Assembly: GCF_001426925.1 (NCBI RefSeq)
Contig: NZ_LMFR01000002.1
Location: forward strand, 31,104 to 95,103
Length of the DNA: 64,000 bases
Direction of reading: 5' to 3'
Origin: Microbacterium sp. Root53
GTDB lineage: Bacteria > Actinomycetota > Actinomycetes > Actinomycetales > Microbacteriaceae
Positions 1 through 13,984 of the stretch are shown piece by piece. The position numbers were made by a program, and so were the translations under genes. The stretch's first letter is position 1, and each line of letters opens with the position of its first letter. The notes under the pieces were generated by a model. It saw only the letters and a program-made list of their open reading frames with translations. It did no database searches and had not been told where the DNA came from.

Positions 1-1475
1 CCGTCGAGCAGCAGCACGGCGCGGTACCCGCCCTCGGCGATCGGCTCCGCCCCGCGCGTGGCGACCACCAGCGCGGGGCGGGCGTCGACCTCGCGCACCG
101 GGTGCGCGCCGTCGGCCACGATCACGCGCACGCCCGGGAAGGCGCGACCCAGCTCGTCGGCCGTGCGCTCGCTGCCCGAGGATGCCAGGCGCACGCGCGG
201 CGACGAGCAGGCCGGGCACGTCCAGGCGGTCGCCGACCGGCCGCACCACCCGCACACGGGAGTGGCGCCGCGCCCGGGCGCGTGGAGCGGCCCGCCGCAG
301 TGCCGGCATCGCGCCGGCGCCCGGCAGTCGGCGCACACGAGCGTGGGCGAGTACCCGGGCCTGGCCACCTGCACGAGGACCGGCCCCTCGGCGAGCCCCT
401 CGCGGGCCGCGCGGAACGCCGCGGACGGGATGCGCGCACCGGGCCGCTCGCTCTCCGTCACCGCGCTGAGGACCACGCGCGGCGCGTAGCGGCGCGCGGG
501 CGGGACGTCCTCGACCCATCCCACCGCGACCAGCCGCTCGACGTCCGTCGACCTGGTGTGCCCCGCGAGAAGAAGCGCCGGCTTCTCCCCCGTCTCCGGG
601 TCCGCGAGCTCCTGGCGGACGAGCGCGGCGTCGCGCGCGTGCACGTACGGCGCCAGCGGCTCCTCGAGCAGCGGATCGCCGTCGTCCCAGAGGGCGAGGA
701 GGCCCGGCCGGGCGACCGGCGCGTACACGGCCGACCGGTTGCCGACCACGACGCACGGCGCGTCCTCCAGCGTGCGCAGGAATCCGCGGTACCGCTCGGG
801 CCCGGTCTGTCCGGCGTCGTGACGCACCACGGCGTCGTCCGGGAGCAGCGCCGAGAGCGCGGCGTGCAGCAGGTCGAGATCCCGGTGATCGGGAACCGCC
901 AGCACGGCCGAGCGTCCCGCCGCGAGCGTGGCGGCCGCCGCGGCTGCGAGGACCGAGGTCCATGCCGGCCGCGCGCCCTCGAGCCGCGGCGGCGCGTCCA
1001 GCGCGATCCGCCCGCCCGCGGCGATCCTTTCGGCGAGGCCGGGGTAGGCGTCGAGCACCGCGCGAGCCGTCTCGAGGGAGTCCGCCGCGACGACCGGGGC
1101 CGGCGCGCGCTCCCCCGCGAGCCACTGCTTCTCGACGCGCACCTGGCGCTTCGGGATCGCCAGCCGCAGGATGTCGACGGCGGAGCCCGCCGCGCGATCC
1201 GCGACCCGGCGCGCGAGCGTGTAGAGCCGCTCCGGCAGCACCGCCGCCGCCGATACGACCGCGTCGATCTCCGAGAGCGCGCGGTCCCCGTCGGACTCGT
1301 CGCCCACCTCGACGACGTAGCCGTCGACCACGCGCCCCGCGGTGCGCAGCGGCGCCTTGATCCGCACGCCCGGCACGGCCTGCTCCCGCAGCTCGTCCGG
1401 GATCGCGTAGTCGAAGAGGCGATCGAGCTGCGGCAGGGGCGAGTCGATCAGCACGCGCGCGACGCGCCGCGGCAT
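1..1475 (-). CDS. priA: Primosomal protein N' (PriA), 3' end cut by window edge
   Basis: PriA-type replication-restart protein; about 491 N-terminal residues are visible and the C-terminus lies outside the window. The N-terminal DNA-binding part begins MPRRVARVLIDSPLPQL. A zinc-binding region follows at residues 381-423 with eight cysteines (381, 384, 390, 393, 408, 411, 420, 423) in CxxC pairs. The helicase core is degenerate: no GxGKT Walker A is visible, and the usual DEEH box is replaced by a WDDGDP segment. Actinobacterial PriA proteins are known to lack helicase motifs, so it probably acts as a loader or scaffold, not an unwinding enzyme. The ATG at 1475 is chosen from the family N-terminus; it sits 14 bases after metK and is probably cotranscribed. 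Confidence 0.88.
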   Translation of the reverse strand, partial: MPRRVARVLIDSPLPQLDRLFDYAIPDELREQAVPGVRIKAPLRTAGRVVDGYVVEVGDESDGDRALSEIDAVVSAAAVLPERLYTLARRVADRAAGSAVDILRLAIPKRQVRVEKQWLAGERAPAPVVAADSLETARAVLDAYPGLAERIAAGGRIALDAPPRLEGARPAWTSVLAAAAAATLAAGRSAVLAVPDHRDLDLLHAALSALLPDDAVVRHDAGQTGPERYRGFLRTLEDAPCVVVGNRSAVYAPVARPGLLALWDDGDPLLEEPLAPYVHARDAALVRQELADPETGEKPALLLAGHTRSTDVERLVAVGWVEDVPPARRYAPRVVLSAVTESERPGARIPSAAFRAAREGLAEGPVLVQVARPGYSPTLVCADCRAPARCRHCGGPLHAPGRGATPVCGWCGRSATAWTCPACSSPRVRLASSGSERTADELGRAFPGVRVIVADGAHPVREVDARPALVVATRGAEPIAEGGYRAVLLLD

Positions 1476-1489
1476 CCGGCTGTCTCCGG

Positions 1490-2677
1490 TCAGAGCCCGG
1501 CGGCGCGGCGCAGCTCGTCGACCCGCGTGGTCTGCTCCCACGTGAAGTCCGGCAGCTCGCGTCCGAAGTGCCCGTACGCCGCGGTCTGCGCGTAGATCGG
1601 GCGCTTCAGATCCAGCGCCTCGAGGATCGCGGCGGGGCGCAGGTCGAACACCGACCGGATCGCGTCGACGATCGCGTCGTCGGAGACGCGGCCCGTGCCG
1701 AAGGTCTCGACGTACAGGCCCACGGGGTTCGCCTTGCCGATCGCGTACGCGACCTGCACCTCGAGCCGATCGGCCAGGCCCGCGGCGACCGCGTTCTTGG
1801 CGACCCAGCGCATCGCGTAGGCCGCCGAGCGGTCGACCTTGGAGGGGTCCTTGCCGCTGAACGCGCCGCCGCCGTGACGCGCGGCGCCGCCGTAGGTGTC
1901 GATGATGATCTTGCGGCCCGTGAGGCCCGCGTCGCCCTTGGGGCCGCCGGTCACGAAGGGGCCCGCCGGGTTGATGTAGAGCTTGACGCCCTCGTGGTCG
2001 AGGCCGGTCTGCTCGAGCACCGGGCGGATGACGAGCTCCTCGATCTCGCCACGCAGCTCGTCCTGGGTCATCTTCGGGTGGTGCTGCGCCGAGATCACGA
2101 CCCCGTCGACGGTCTTGGGCGTGAAGCCCTCGTAGCCGAGCGTGACCTGGGTCTTGCCGTCGGGCCGCAGGAACGGCATCTCGCCGTTGCGCCGCACCTC
2201 GGTCAGCCGCTCCGCCAGGCGGTGCGCGGTCCAGGCGGCCATCGGCATGAGCTGCGGCGTCTCGTTCGTCGCGAAGCCGAACATGATGCCCTGGTCCCCC
2301 GCGCCGAGCGCGTCGTACGCGTCGGACGAGCCCTCGCGGATCTCGAGGGCCTTGTCGACTCCCGCGGCGATGTCGCTCGACTGCTCGCCGACCGAGACGC
2401 TCACACCGCACGAGTCGCCGTCGAAGCCCATGTCGCTCGACGTGTAGCCGATGCGGTTGATGACGCCGCGGACGATCGCCGGGATCTCGACGTACGCCTC
2501 CGTGCGGATCTCGCCCGCGACGTGCACGAGGCCGGTCGTGACGAGGGTCTCGACCGCCACGCGGCTCTCGGCGTCCTGCGCCAGCAGACCGTCGAGGATG
2601 CTGTCGGAGATCTGATCGCAGATCTTGTCCGGGTGCCCCTCCGTCACGGACTCTGACGTGAAAAGCCGAAGGCTCAT
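1490..2677 (-). CDS. metK: S-adenosylmethionine synthase
   Basis: Makes S-adenosylmethionine from methionine and ATP in the cytoplasm. At 395 residues it is full length for the family. The substrate motif GHPDKICDQ is at residues 14-22; the [10 protein letters not shown] loop and the phosphate-binding GGGAFSGKD motif follow in the expected order. A strong GAGGAGA ribosome-binding site precedes the ATG. No SAM riboswitch-like structure is seen upstream; instead there is a 13-bp perfect hairpin at 2697-2728 between rpoZ and this gene, so expression may depend on read-through from rpoZ or on an unseen promoter. coaBC, which lies between rpoZ and metK in Mycobacterium tuberculosis, is absent here. 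Confidence 0.97.
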   Translation of the reverse strand: MSLRLFTSESVTEGHPDKICDQISDSILDGLLAQDAESRVAVETLVTTGLVHVAGEIRTEAYVEIPAIVRGVINRIGYTSSDMGFDGDSCGVSVSVGEQSSDIAAGVDKALEIREGSSDAYDALGAGDQGIMFGFATNETPQLMPMAAWTAHRLAERLTEVRRNGEMPFLRPDGKTQVTLGYEGFTPKTVDGVVISAQHHPKMTQDELRGEIEELVIRPVLEQTGLDHEGVKLYINPAGPFVTGGPKGDAGLTGRKIIIDTYGGAARHGGGAFSGKDPSKVDRSAAYAMRWVAKNAVAAGLADRLEVQVAYAIGKANPVGLYVETFGTGRVSDDAIVDAIRSVFDLRPAAILEALDLKRPIYAQTAAYGHFGRELPDFTWEQTTRVDELRRAAGL

Positions 2678-2696
2678 GTGCTCTCCTCAAATGAAA

Positions 2697-2728
2697 GGCG
2701 GTCGCCGCCTATTCTGGCGGCGACCGCC
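2697..2728 (-). terminator. Hairpin terminator or attenuator between rpoZ and metK
   Basis: A perfect 13-bp stem, GGCGGTCGCCGCC and its complement, with a 6-base loop. On the minus strand it is followed by TTTCATTT. It lies 39 bases after the rpoZ stop and ends 19 bases before the metK start, so it could stop or attenuate transcription into metK. Confidence 0.7.
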
Positions 2729-2767
2729 GACACCGTGCGGTCCTCGGCGCGGAGCGCGAGTGTGCTG

Positions 2768-3022
2768 TTACTCCGCGTGACGCAGGCGCAGCTTGTCCTG
2801 GTGGATCTCGTGCAGCGCGATCGTGAGCGGCTTGTCCTCGACCGACGAGTCGACCAGCGGGCCGACGTTGTCGAACAGGTTCCCCTCGTGCAGGTCGGTG
2901 TAGTAGTCGTTGATCTGGCGGGCGCGCTTGGCGCCGTAGATCACGAGCTGGTACTTCGAGTCGACCTTGTCGAGCAGCTCGTCGATGGGCGGGTCGATGA
3001 TGCCCTTGTTCTCCGTGGTCAT
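2768..3022 (-). CDS. rpoZ: DNA-directed RNA polymerase omega subunit
   Basis: Small (84-residue) omega subunit, which helps assemble and stabilise core RNA polymerase. It has the typical sequence [20 protein letters not shown] followed by the GAKRARQIN helix that contacts beta prime, and the usual actinobacterial C-terminus. An AGGAGG ribosome-binding site lies just upstream of the ATG. It sits 77 bases after gmk, the conserved gmk-rpoZ order, and is followed by a strong hairpin. Confidence 0.96.
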   Translation of the reverse strand: MTTENKGIIDPPIDELLDKVDSKYQLVIYGAKRARQINDYYTDLHEGNLFDNVGPLVDSSVEDKPLTIALHEIHQDKLRLRHAE

Positions 3023-3099
3023 GCGGAACCTCCTGTGCGGGCGACGGCAGTCGCGGGAAGACGGTCGGGGCCGGGCGCGGCCGCGTGGGCACGCGGCGA

Positions 3100-4020
3100 T
3101 CAGCGCTCGGACGCCTGCGTCAAGTCTACGACCTGGCGCGCGGCGGTGGCGACGTCCTCGTTCACGATGTGGAAGTCGAACTCCCCCTGCGCCGCGAGCT
3201 CCACCTTGGCGGTGCGCAGCCGGCGGGCGCGCTCCTCCTCGTCCTCGGTGCCGCGACCGACGAGTCGGTTGACCAGCTCGTCCCAGCTCGGGGGCAGCAG
3301 GAACACCAGCGACGCGCTCGGCTCGGCGGCGCGCACCTGGCGGGCGCCCTGCAGGTCGATCTCGAGCAGGACGGTGCGCCCCTCCGCCAGCGCGCGGTCG
3401 ATCGGGCCGCGCGGCGTGCCGTAGCGGTGCTTGTTGTGCACCACCGCGTGCTCGAGAAGCTCGCCCTCCGCGATCATCCGGTCAAACTCGGCGTCGTCCA
3501 CGAAGTAGTAGTGCACGCCGTCGACCTCACCCGGGCGCGGCGCGCGGGTCGTCGCCGACACCGAGACCAGGATCTCGGGGTGCTCCTCGCGGATGCGGGC
3601 CGAGACCGTGCCCTTGCCGACCGCGGTCGGACCGGCGAGCACGAGCAGCCGGCTGCGACCGGGCCGCGGCCGCGGCTCGGGCATGCGGCGGTCGAGCCAC
3701 TCCTGCAGCGCGGCGCGCTGCCGCGTGCCGAGGCCGCCCAGGCGCTTGACGGGCGAGATGCCCAGCTGGGTCAGGATGCGGTCGCGCTTGCCCTCGCCGA
3801 TGGCCGGCAGGGCCGTCAGGAAGTCCGGCACGCGCAGGGTGCCGGCGGGCGACGCCGGATCGGCGACCGCGCGGCGCAGCACCTCCTGCGGCGTGACGAC
3901 ACGGGTCGCGAGGTCGCGCTTGAGCGACGCGCGGGCGCGTCGGGCGGCGACGGCCTTGCGCGAGGCGGCGGCGCGGTCCACCTCCGGCGGCCGCTGCGAG
4001 CTCGGTGCGGCGTCAGACAT
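3100..4020 (-). CDS. gmk: Guanylate kinase with N-terminal mIHF-like domain
   Basis: Phosphorylates GMP to GDP. The kinase domain covers about residues 120-306, with the P-loop [10 protein letters not shown] and the GMP-binding stretch around [17 protein letters not shown]. The first 115 residues are not part of ordinary Gmk (about 200 residues). They contain a helix-turn-helix-like segment, [18 protein letters not shown] followed by [15 protein letters not shown], which resembles the mycobacterial integration host factor mIHF. In Mycobacterium tuberculosis mihF is a separate gene directly upstream of gmk, so this looks like an in-frame fusion that may couple a DNA-binding module to the kinase. 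The start overlaps the pyrF stop by 8 bases. Confidence 0.93.
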   Translation of the reverse strand: MSDAAPSSQRPPEVDRAAASRKAVAARRARASLKRDLATRVVTPQEVLRRAVADPASPAGTLRVPDFLTALPAIGEGKRDRILTQLGISPVKRLGGLGTRQRAALQEWLDRRMPEPRPRPGRSRLLVLAGPTAVGKGTVSARIREEHPEILVSVSATTRAPRPGEVDGVHYYFVDDAEFDRMIAEGELLEHAVVHNKHRYGTPRGPIDRALAEGRTVLLEIDLQGARQVRAAEPSASLVFLLPPSWDELVNRLVGRGTEDEEERARRLRTAKVELAAQGEFDFHIVNEDVATAARQVVDLTQASER

Positions 4021-4882
4021 CGGGGGTCTCCCCTCGGGCGGGTGACGGGGCGGCGGGCGGGTAGGAGGCGGCGGCCGCGGCGATCGCGTCGGCGATCCCG
4101 TCGGGTCCGGCCGACAGGATGCTGCGGCTCTCGCTCGCGATCACGGCGGGCGCCATGGGCCCGTAGATGGAGGCGAGCCGATCAGCGCGCGCGCCCTGGT
4201 GGCCGAAGCCGGGCGCGAGGATCGGGGCGAGCGGCGCGAACGGCGCGAGGCCCGCCTCGGCCCAGTCGACCGTGGCGCCGATCACGAACCCGATGCTCCC
4301 CCACGCGCCGTCGGCGATCGCGGCCGCGTTGCGGTCCGACACCTCGGCGACGATCTCGGACGACACCGTGGCGCCGCCGGCCGTGACGGCGCGCTGCAGC
4401 GCGGTCGCCTCGGGGTTGCTGGTCGCGGCCAGCACGAAAGCGCCCTTGCCGTGGGCGTGCGCGAGGTCGAAGGTGCCCGCCAGGGCGCCGACCCCGAGGT
4501 AAGGGCTCACGGTGAGCGCGTCCGCCTCGAGCGGCGCGCCGGGCGTCAGCCACGCCGCGGCATAGGCGTCCATGGTCGAGCCGATGTCGCCGCGCTTGGC
4601 GTCCGCGATCACCACGAGCCCGGCCGCACGCGCGGCCGCCAGGACGTCTTCGAGGGCCGCGAGCCCCGCCGATCCGTGGCGCTCGAAGAACGACACCTGC
4701 GGCTTCACGAAGCCCGCGCGCGTCGCGGCGGCCTCCACGACGCGCAGGCCGAACTCGCGCACGCCCGCGGCGTCCGCGGCCAGCCCCCACGCCGCCAGCA
4801 GAGGCTCGTGGGGGTCGATGCCGACGCAGAGGTGCCCGTGCCGCCCGATCGCGGCGCGGGCGCGCTCCCCGAACGTCGTCAC
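4013..4882 (-). CDS. pyrF: Orotidine 5'-phosphate decarboxylase
   Basis: Converts OMP to UMP, the last step of de novo UMP synthesis. It is of the longer (group 2) type at 289 residues. The catalytic Lys-Asp motif is visible in [18 protein letters not shown] at about residues 85-102. The N-terminus [10 protein letters not shown] and the C-terminal [10 protein letters not shown] phosphate-binding region fit the family. The start is GTG at 4882, 13 bases after carB. It overlaps gmk by 8 bases and belongs to the pyr operon. Confidence 0.95.
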   Translation of the reverse strand: MTTFGERARAAIGRHGHLCVGIDPHEPLLAAWGLAADAAGVREFGLRVVEAAATRAGFVKPQVSFFERHGSAGLAALEDVLAAARAAGLVVIADAKRGDIGSTMDAYAAAWLTPGAPLEADALTVSPYLGVGALAGTFDLAHAHGKGAFVLAATSNPEATALQRAVTAGGATVSSEIVAEVSDRNAAAIADGAWGSIGFVIGATVDWAEAGLAPFAPLAPILAPGFGHQGARADRLASIYGPMAPAVIASESRSILSAGPDGIADAIAAAAASYPPAAPSPARGETPDV

Positions 4883-4895
4883 AGCCGTCCCCGGA

Positions 4896-8205
<3,310 letters not shown>

Positions 8206-8213
<8 letters not shown>

Positions 8214-9384
8214 TCGCGTCCTTCTTGCTGAGGTGCTCCACGACCATGTCGCGGAATCGGTCGAAGAGGTAGTTGGCGTCGTTCGGGCCGCCCGCGGCCT
8301 CGGGGTGGTACTGCACCGAGAAGGCCGGGATGTCGAGGGCGCGCAGGCCCTCCACGACGTTGTCGTTGAGGCCGACGTGGCTGACCTCGACGCGGCCGTA
8401 GCCGGCGGGGCTGTCGAACTCGCCCTCGAGGGGCGCGTCGACCGCGAAGCCGTGGTTGTGAGCCGTGATCTCGACGCGGCCCGTGAGCTTGTCGCGCACC
8501 GGCTGGTTGATGCCGCGGTGACCGAAGGGCAGCTTGTAGGTGCCCAGGCCGAGCGCGCGGCCGAGGAGCTGGTTGCCGAAGCAGATGCCGAAGAAGGGCA
8601 GGCCCTCGTCGAGGACGCCGCGCAGCAGCTGCACGTGGCCCTCGGACGCGGCGGGGTCGCCCGGGCCGTTGGAGTAGAACACCGCGACCGGGTCGATCGC
8701 GAGCAGCTCCTCCTTGGTGACGCTCTGCGGCAGGACGTGCACCTCGAAGCCGCGGCGCGCGAGGTTGTTCACGGTGGCCTGCTTGATGCCGAGGTCGATC
8801 ACCGCGAGGTTGCCGATCTTCTCGCCGTCGGCGGGGGTCACGGCGGCGACCTCGACCGACACCTGGCCGGAGAGGTTCTGTCCGGTCATCTGCGGGGCCT
8901 CGTTCACGAGACGCAGCTGCTCGTCGGCGTCCAGGCCCGCGGCCTCGCCCGAGAAGATGCCGCCGCGCATGCTGCCGGCCGAGCGGATGTGGCGCGTGAT
9001 CGCCCGCGTGTCGATGCCGCTGATGCCGACGATGCCGTCGCGCTCGAGGGCGTCGTCGAGCGACTCCTCCGCGCGCCAGTTCGAGACGACGCGCGAGGGG
9101 TCGCGCACGATGTAGCCGGCGACCCAGACGCGGCGCGACTCGGGGTCCTCCGTGTTGACGCCGGTGTTGCCGATGTGGGGCGCGGTCTGGAGCACGATCT
9201 GGCCGGCGTAGGACGGATCCGTCAGGGTCTCCTGGTAGCCGGTCATGCCGGTGGTGAAGACCACCTCGCCGAGCGTGGTGCCGCGCGCGCCGTACGCGTG
9301 GCCGGCGTAGCGCGTGCCGTCTTCGAGGACGAGGACCGCAGGGTCCCGGTCCAGCAGCGAAGTGCGGTCGAGCAGGGATGTCAT
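8206..9384 (-). CDS. carA: Carbamoyl-phosphate synthase small subunit (glutaminase)
   Basis: Glutamine amidotransferase subunit that passes ammonia to CarB. It is 392 residues when started at ATG 9384 ([20 protein letters not shown]); an in-frame extension upstream reads through the preceding gene in another frame and is rejected. The N-terminal CarA domain contains the TGMTGYQE motif. The class I amidotransferase domain has the nucleophile in [11 protein letters not shown] and the His-Glu pair in SVQYHPEA. The start codon overlaps the preceding stop as TGATG, and the 3' end overlaps carB. Confidence 0.96.
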
Positions 9385-9893
9385 CACAGGGCTCCCGTCG
9401 GGGTGGAGGCGGAGTCGGTGCGCAGGCGGTCGACCTCGGCCACGAGGGCGTCGGGGTCTCCGTCCTGCAGACGCAGGTAGGTGTCGCAGATCGTGCCGTC
9501 GTCGGCGGTCCAGGCCAGCAGCACGAGGCCGCCCGGCTCGACGACGCGGTCGATGGTCCAGGTGGCCCGGCCGACGCCCGCGATGCGCGTCGCGTCGAGG
9601 AAGACCGTGGGTTGGCCCGGCATGTCCAGGGCGACGCCCGCGGCCGTCACGGTGACCTGCACGCGCGAGCGGTACGCGAGGTGGCGCACGGCCAGCCGGT
9701 CGAGCGGCGCATCGTGGCGCGTGGTGGCCACGTACAGGCCGCCGAAGACCCCGCGGCTCTCGCCGCGGGCGGGCCCGAGCGGCGCCGCGATGCCCGCGTC
9801 GCGGCGGGCGCGACGGCGCCAGCCGCACAGCATCAGCGCGATCAGCGCGAGCGCGATCCCGGCGAACACCAGGACGGTGACCTCGCCGCTCAC
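9384..9893 (-). CDS. Membrane-anchored PH-like protein of the pyr operon
   Basis: Function unknown. The 169-residue protein starts with a single membrane segment ([19 protein letters not shown], about residues 4-22), then a basic WRRRARR stop-transfer stretch. A cytoplasmic region of about 140 residues rich in beta-strand patterns follows, ending in an acidic/Leu helix ([12 protein letters not shown]). A comparable membrane protein (Rv1382 in Mycobacterium tuberculosis) occupies the same slot between pyrC and carA, so the position is conserved. The GTG start at 9893 overlaps the pyrC stop (GTGA), and its TGA overlaps the carA ATG, so it is translationally coupled to both neighbours. A role in pyrimidine uptake or enzyme tethering is speculation. 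Confidence 0.82.
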   Translation of the reverse strand: MSGEVTVLVFAGIALALIALMLCGWRRRARRDAGIAAPLGPARGESRGVFGGLYVATTRHDAPLDRLAVRHLAYRSRVQVTVTAAGVALDMPGQPTVFLDATRIAGVGRATWTIDRVVEPGGLVLLAWTADDGTICDTYLRLQDGDPDALVAEVDRLRTDSASTPTGAL

Positions 9894-11193
9894 GCGGTGC
9901 CCCCGAGCTCGACCAGCTCGCCGTCGGCGAGCGTGACGTAGCCGCGGTGGATCGTCCACCGGACGCTGCCGGGGAGCTCGCGTCCGAGATACGGCGAGTT
10001 GCGGCTGCGGCCGCGCAGGTCCTCGAGGCCGAACTCGCCGCCGCGCGACGGGTCGTACAGCACGACCTCGGCGGGCGCGCCGGCGACCAGGTCGGTGCCG
10101 TGACCGTCGAGGCGTCCGATGCGCGCGGGGGTCTTGGACATCACGCGCGCGACGCCCGCCCAGTCGAGCAGGCCGGTCTCGACCATCGACTGGTGCACGA
10201 CCCGCAGCGCGCTCTCGAGCCCGACCATGCCGTTCGCGGCGGCCTGCCACTCGCACGCCTTGCTCTCGGACGGATGCGGTGCGTGGTCGGTCGCCACGAT
10301 GTCGATCGTGCCGTCCGCGAGGCCCTCGCGCACAGCCTCGACGTCCTCGGCGGTCCGCAGCGGCGGGTTGACCTTGTAGCGGGCGTCGTAGTCGCGCACG
10401 AGCTCGTCGGTCAGCAGCAGGTGGTGCGGCGTGACCTCGGCGGTGACGTCGATGCCGCGCTTCTTGGCCCAGCGGATGATGTCGACCGATCCGGCCGTCG
10501 ACAGGTGGCACACGTGCAGGCGGGAGCCGACGTGCTCGGCGAGGAGCACGTCGCGGGCGATGATCGACTCCTCGGCGACCGCGGGCCATCCGGCGAGACC
10601 CAGCTCGGCCGACACGACGCCCTCGTTCATCTGGGCGCCCTCGGTGAGGCGGGGGTCCTGCGCGTGCTGCGCGACGACGCCGTCGAAGGCCTTCACGTAC
10701 TCGAGCGCGCGGCGCATGATCAGCGGGTCCCACACGCAGAAGCCGTCGTCGCTGAACACGCGCACCTTCGCGCGCGAGTCCGCCATGGCGCCGAGCTCCG
10801 CGAGCCGCTCGCCCTTCTGCCCGACCGTGACCGCCCCGATGGGCTGCACCGTGGCGTAGCCGGCCGCCTCGCCGAGCGCGAGCTCCTGCTCGACGACGCC
10901 GGCGACGTCCGCGACCGGCGAGGTGTTCGGCATCGCGAACACCGCCGTGTAGCCGCCCGCGGCCGCCGCGCGCGTGCCGGTCAGGATCGTCTCGCTCGCC
11001 TCGTAGCCCGGCTCGCGCAGGTGGGTGTGCAGGTCGACCAGGCCTGGCAGCGCGATCAGCCCGTCGGCGTCGATCACGCGCGCGCCGGCGCGGGACAGGC
11101 CGCTGCCGACCTCGGCGATCCGGCCGTCCTGGATCAGCAGGTCCGCACGGTCCCCGCCCTCGATCGCCGCTCCGGTGATGAGGAGCACCTCGC

Positions 11194-11197
<4 letters not shown>
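9890..11197 (-). CDS. pyrC: Dihydroorotase
   Basis: Cyclises carbamoyl aspartate to dihydroorotate. The 435 residues fit class I dihydroorotases. The metal-binding motif [10 protein letters not shown] is at about residues 56-65. Further amidohydrolase metal ligands are visible in [10 protein letters not shown] and in the late [10 protein letters not shown] motif that supplies the catalytic Asp. The start overlaps the pyrB stop by 4 bases and the stop overlaps the next gene, so it is inside the pyr operon. Confidence 0.96.
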
Positions 11198-12777
<1,580 letters not shown>

Positions 12778-12790
12778 TGCAGGTGAGTTC

Positions 12791-12796
12791 ATCTTA
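12791..12796 (-). promoter_or_regulatory. Candidate -10 element for the pyr operon
   Basis: TAAGAT on the minus strand fits the TANNNT -10 pattern. It lies 53 bases upstream of the pyrR ATG, which would place the whole PyrR-binding loop in the transcript. No convincing -35 is seen; the upstream spacer is the short palindrome-like sequence at 12798-12813. Confidence 0.4.
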
Positions 12797-12852
12797 CAGC
12801 TCGCTTCGCTCGCACGCGGCTCCACAGGCCGGGCTTCATCGCCACACAACGG

Positions 12853-12888
12853 GAAAGGGGCCGGATCCCGAAGGATCCGGCCCCTTTC
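12853..12888 (-). terminator. Terminator after efp-nusB
   Basis: A perfect 16-bp stem (GAAAGGGGCCGGATCC and its complement) closed by a TTCG tetraloop on the minus strand. It lies just after the nusB stop and isolates efp-nusB from the pyr operon. Confidence 0.88.
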
Positions 12889-12899
12889 GACGCGGGGCG

Positions 12900-13310
12900 T
12901 CAGGACGAGCGGGCGACGCGCGCCAGCACGCCGTGCACGAACGCGCCCGAGTCGTCCGTCGAGAACTCCTTGGCGAGCTCGACGGCCTCGTCGATCGCGA
13001 CCGCCGTCGGGACGGAATCGTTGAAGAGGATCTCCCACGTGGCGATCCGGAGCAGGGCGCGGTCCACCGTGGGCATGCGCTCGAGCTTCCAGTCGCGGCT
13101 GTGGGTGGTGATCTGCTCGTCGATCTCCTCGGCGTGGTCGATCACGCCATCCACGATCTCGCGGGCGTAGAGCCACGACGCCTGGCGCGCCGGCTCCGAC
13201 GCGGCGCGCTTGGCCTCGGCCGCGAGGGCGACCGCCAGGTCGTCGCCGCGCACGTCCGCGGAGAAGAGGATGTCGAGCGCGCGCTTGCGTGCCTTGGTCC
13301 GTGCGCTCAC
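12900..13310 (-). CDS. nusB: Transcription antitermination factor NusB
   Basis: All-helical RNA-binding factor that acts with NusE in rRNA antitermination complexes. It is 136 residues. The family signature [15 protein letters not shown] is at the N-terminus, and the C-terminal [24 protein letters not shown] is typical. The GTG start overlaps the efp stop by 4 bases (GTGA), so it is coupled to efp. A strong terminator follows. Confidence 0.94.
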   Translation of the reverse strand: MSARTKARKRALDILFSADVRGDDLAVALAAEAKRAASEPARQASWLYAREIVDGVIDHAEEIDEQITTHSRDWKLERMPTVDRALLRIATWEILFNDSVPTAVAIDEAVELAKEFSTDDSGAFVHGVLARVARSS

Positions 13311-13867
13311 TTCTCGCGGCCGAGGTACTCGCCGGTGCGGGTGTCGACCTTGACGCGCGTGCCGGTCTCGAGGAACAGCGGCACCTGGATCTCGGCGCCC
13401 GTCTCGACCGTGGCGGGCTTGGTGCCGGCCGACGAGCGGTCGCCCTGCAGGCCCGGCTCGGTGTAGGTGATCTCGAGCACGACCGACGCGGGCAGGTCGA
13501 CGTACAGCGGCGTGCCGTCGTGCGTGGCGATCGTGACCTCCTGGTTCTCCAGGAGGAACTTGGCCGCGTCGCCGACCGTGGCGGCGGGGACGTTGATCTG
13601 GTCGTAGTCCTTCGCGTCCATGAACACGAAGTTCTCGCCGTCGTTGTACAGGTAGGTGAAGTCGCGGCGGTCGACGTTCTGGATGTCGACCTTGGCGCCC
13701 GCGTTGAACGTCTTGTCGACGACCTTGCCGGTCACGACGTTCTTGAGCTTGGTGCGCACGAACGCGCCGCCCTTGCCGGGCTTGACGTGCTGGAACTCCA
13801 CGACGCTCCAGAGCTGTCCGTCGATCGAGAGCACGACGCCGTTCTTGATGTCTGCGGTGGATGCCAT
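13307..13867 (-). CDS. efp: Elongation factor P
   Basis: Rescues ribosomes stalled at polyproline stretches. It is 186 residues, with the three beta-barrel domains of the family. The tip loop of domain I reads KPGKGGAF, with the lysine that enters the peptidyl-transferase centre; the family C-terminus [16 protein letters not shown] is intact. A candidate TAGACT -10 lies upstream (13950-13955), giving a leader of about 80 bases. It is the first gene of the efp-nusB pair. Confidence 0.95.
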   Translation of the reverse strand: MASTADIKNGVVLSIDGQLWSVVEFQHVKPGKGGAFVRTKLKNVVTGKVVDKTFNAGAKVDIQNVDRRDFTYLYNDGENFVFMDAKDYDQINVPAATVGDAAKFLLENQEVTIATHDGTPLYVDLPASVVLEITYTEPGLQGDRSSAGTKPATVETGAEIQVPLFLETGTRVKVDTRTGEYLGREK

Positions 13868-13949
13868 GGGATTCCGTTCGTTCGATTGAGGCGCGCGCCC
13901 GGATGGATCGGGGACGCGGAAGTACGTGGCCGGAAGCGACCGAAGGTCG

Positions 13950-13955
13950 AGTCTA
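13950..13955 (-). promoter_or_regulatory. Candidate -10 element for efp-nusB
   Basis: TAGACT on the minus strand (TANNNT pattern) lies 83 bases upstream of the efp start in the 117-base gap after aroB. The gap has no other evident function. Confidence 0.45.
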
Positions 13956-13984
13956 TCGTGCCTCGCCCGGCCCGACCGGAGGAG

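Noticed and set aside
2678..2767. SAM riboswitch upstream of metK
   Set aside because: The gap contains only one simple hairpin and a ribosome-binding site; none of the SAM riboswitch cores fit.
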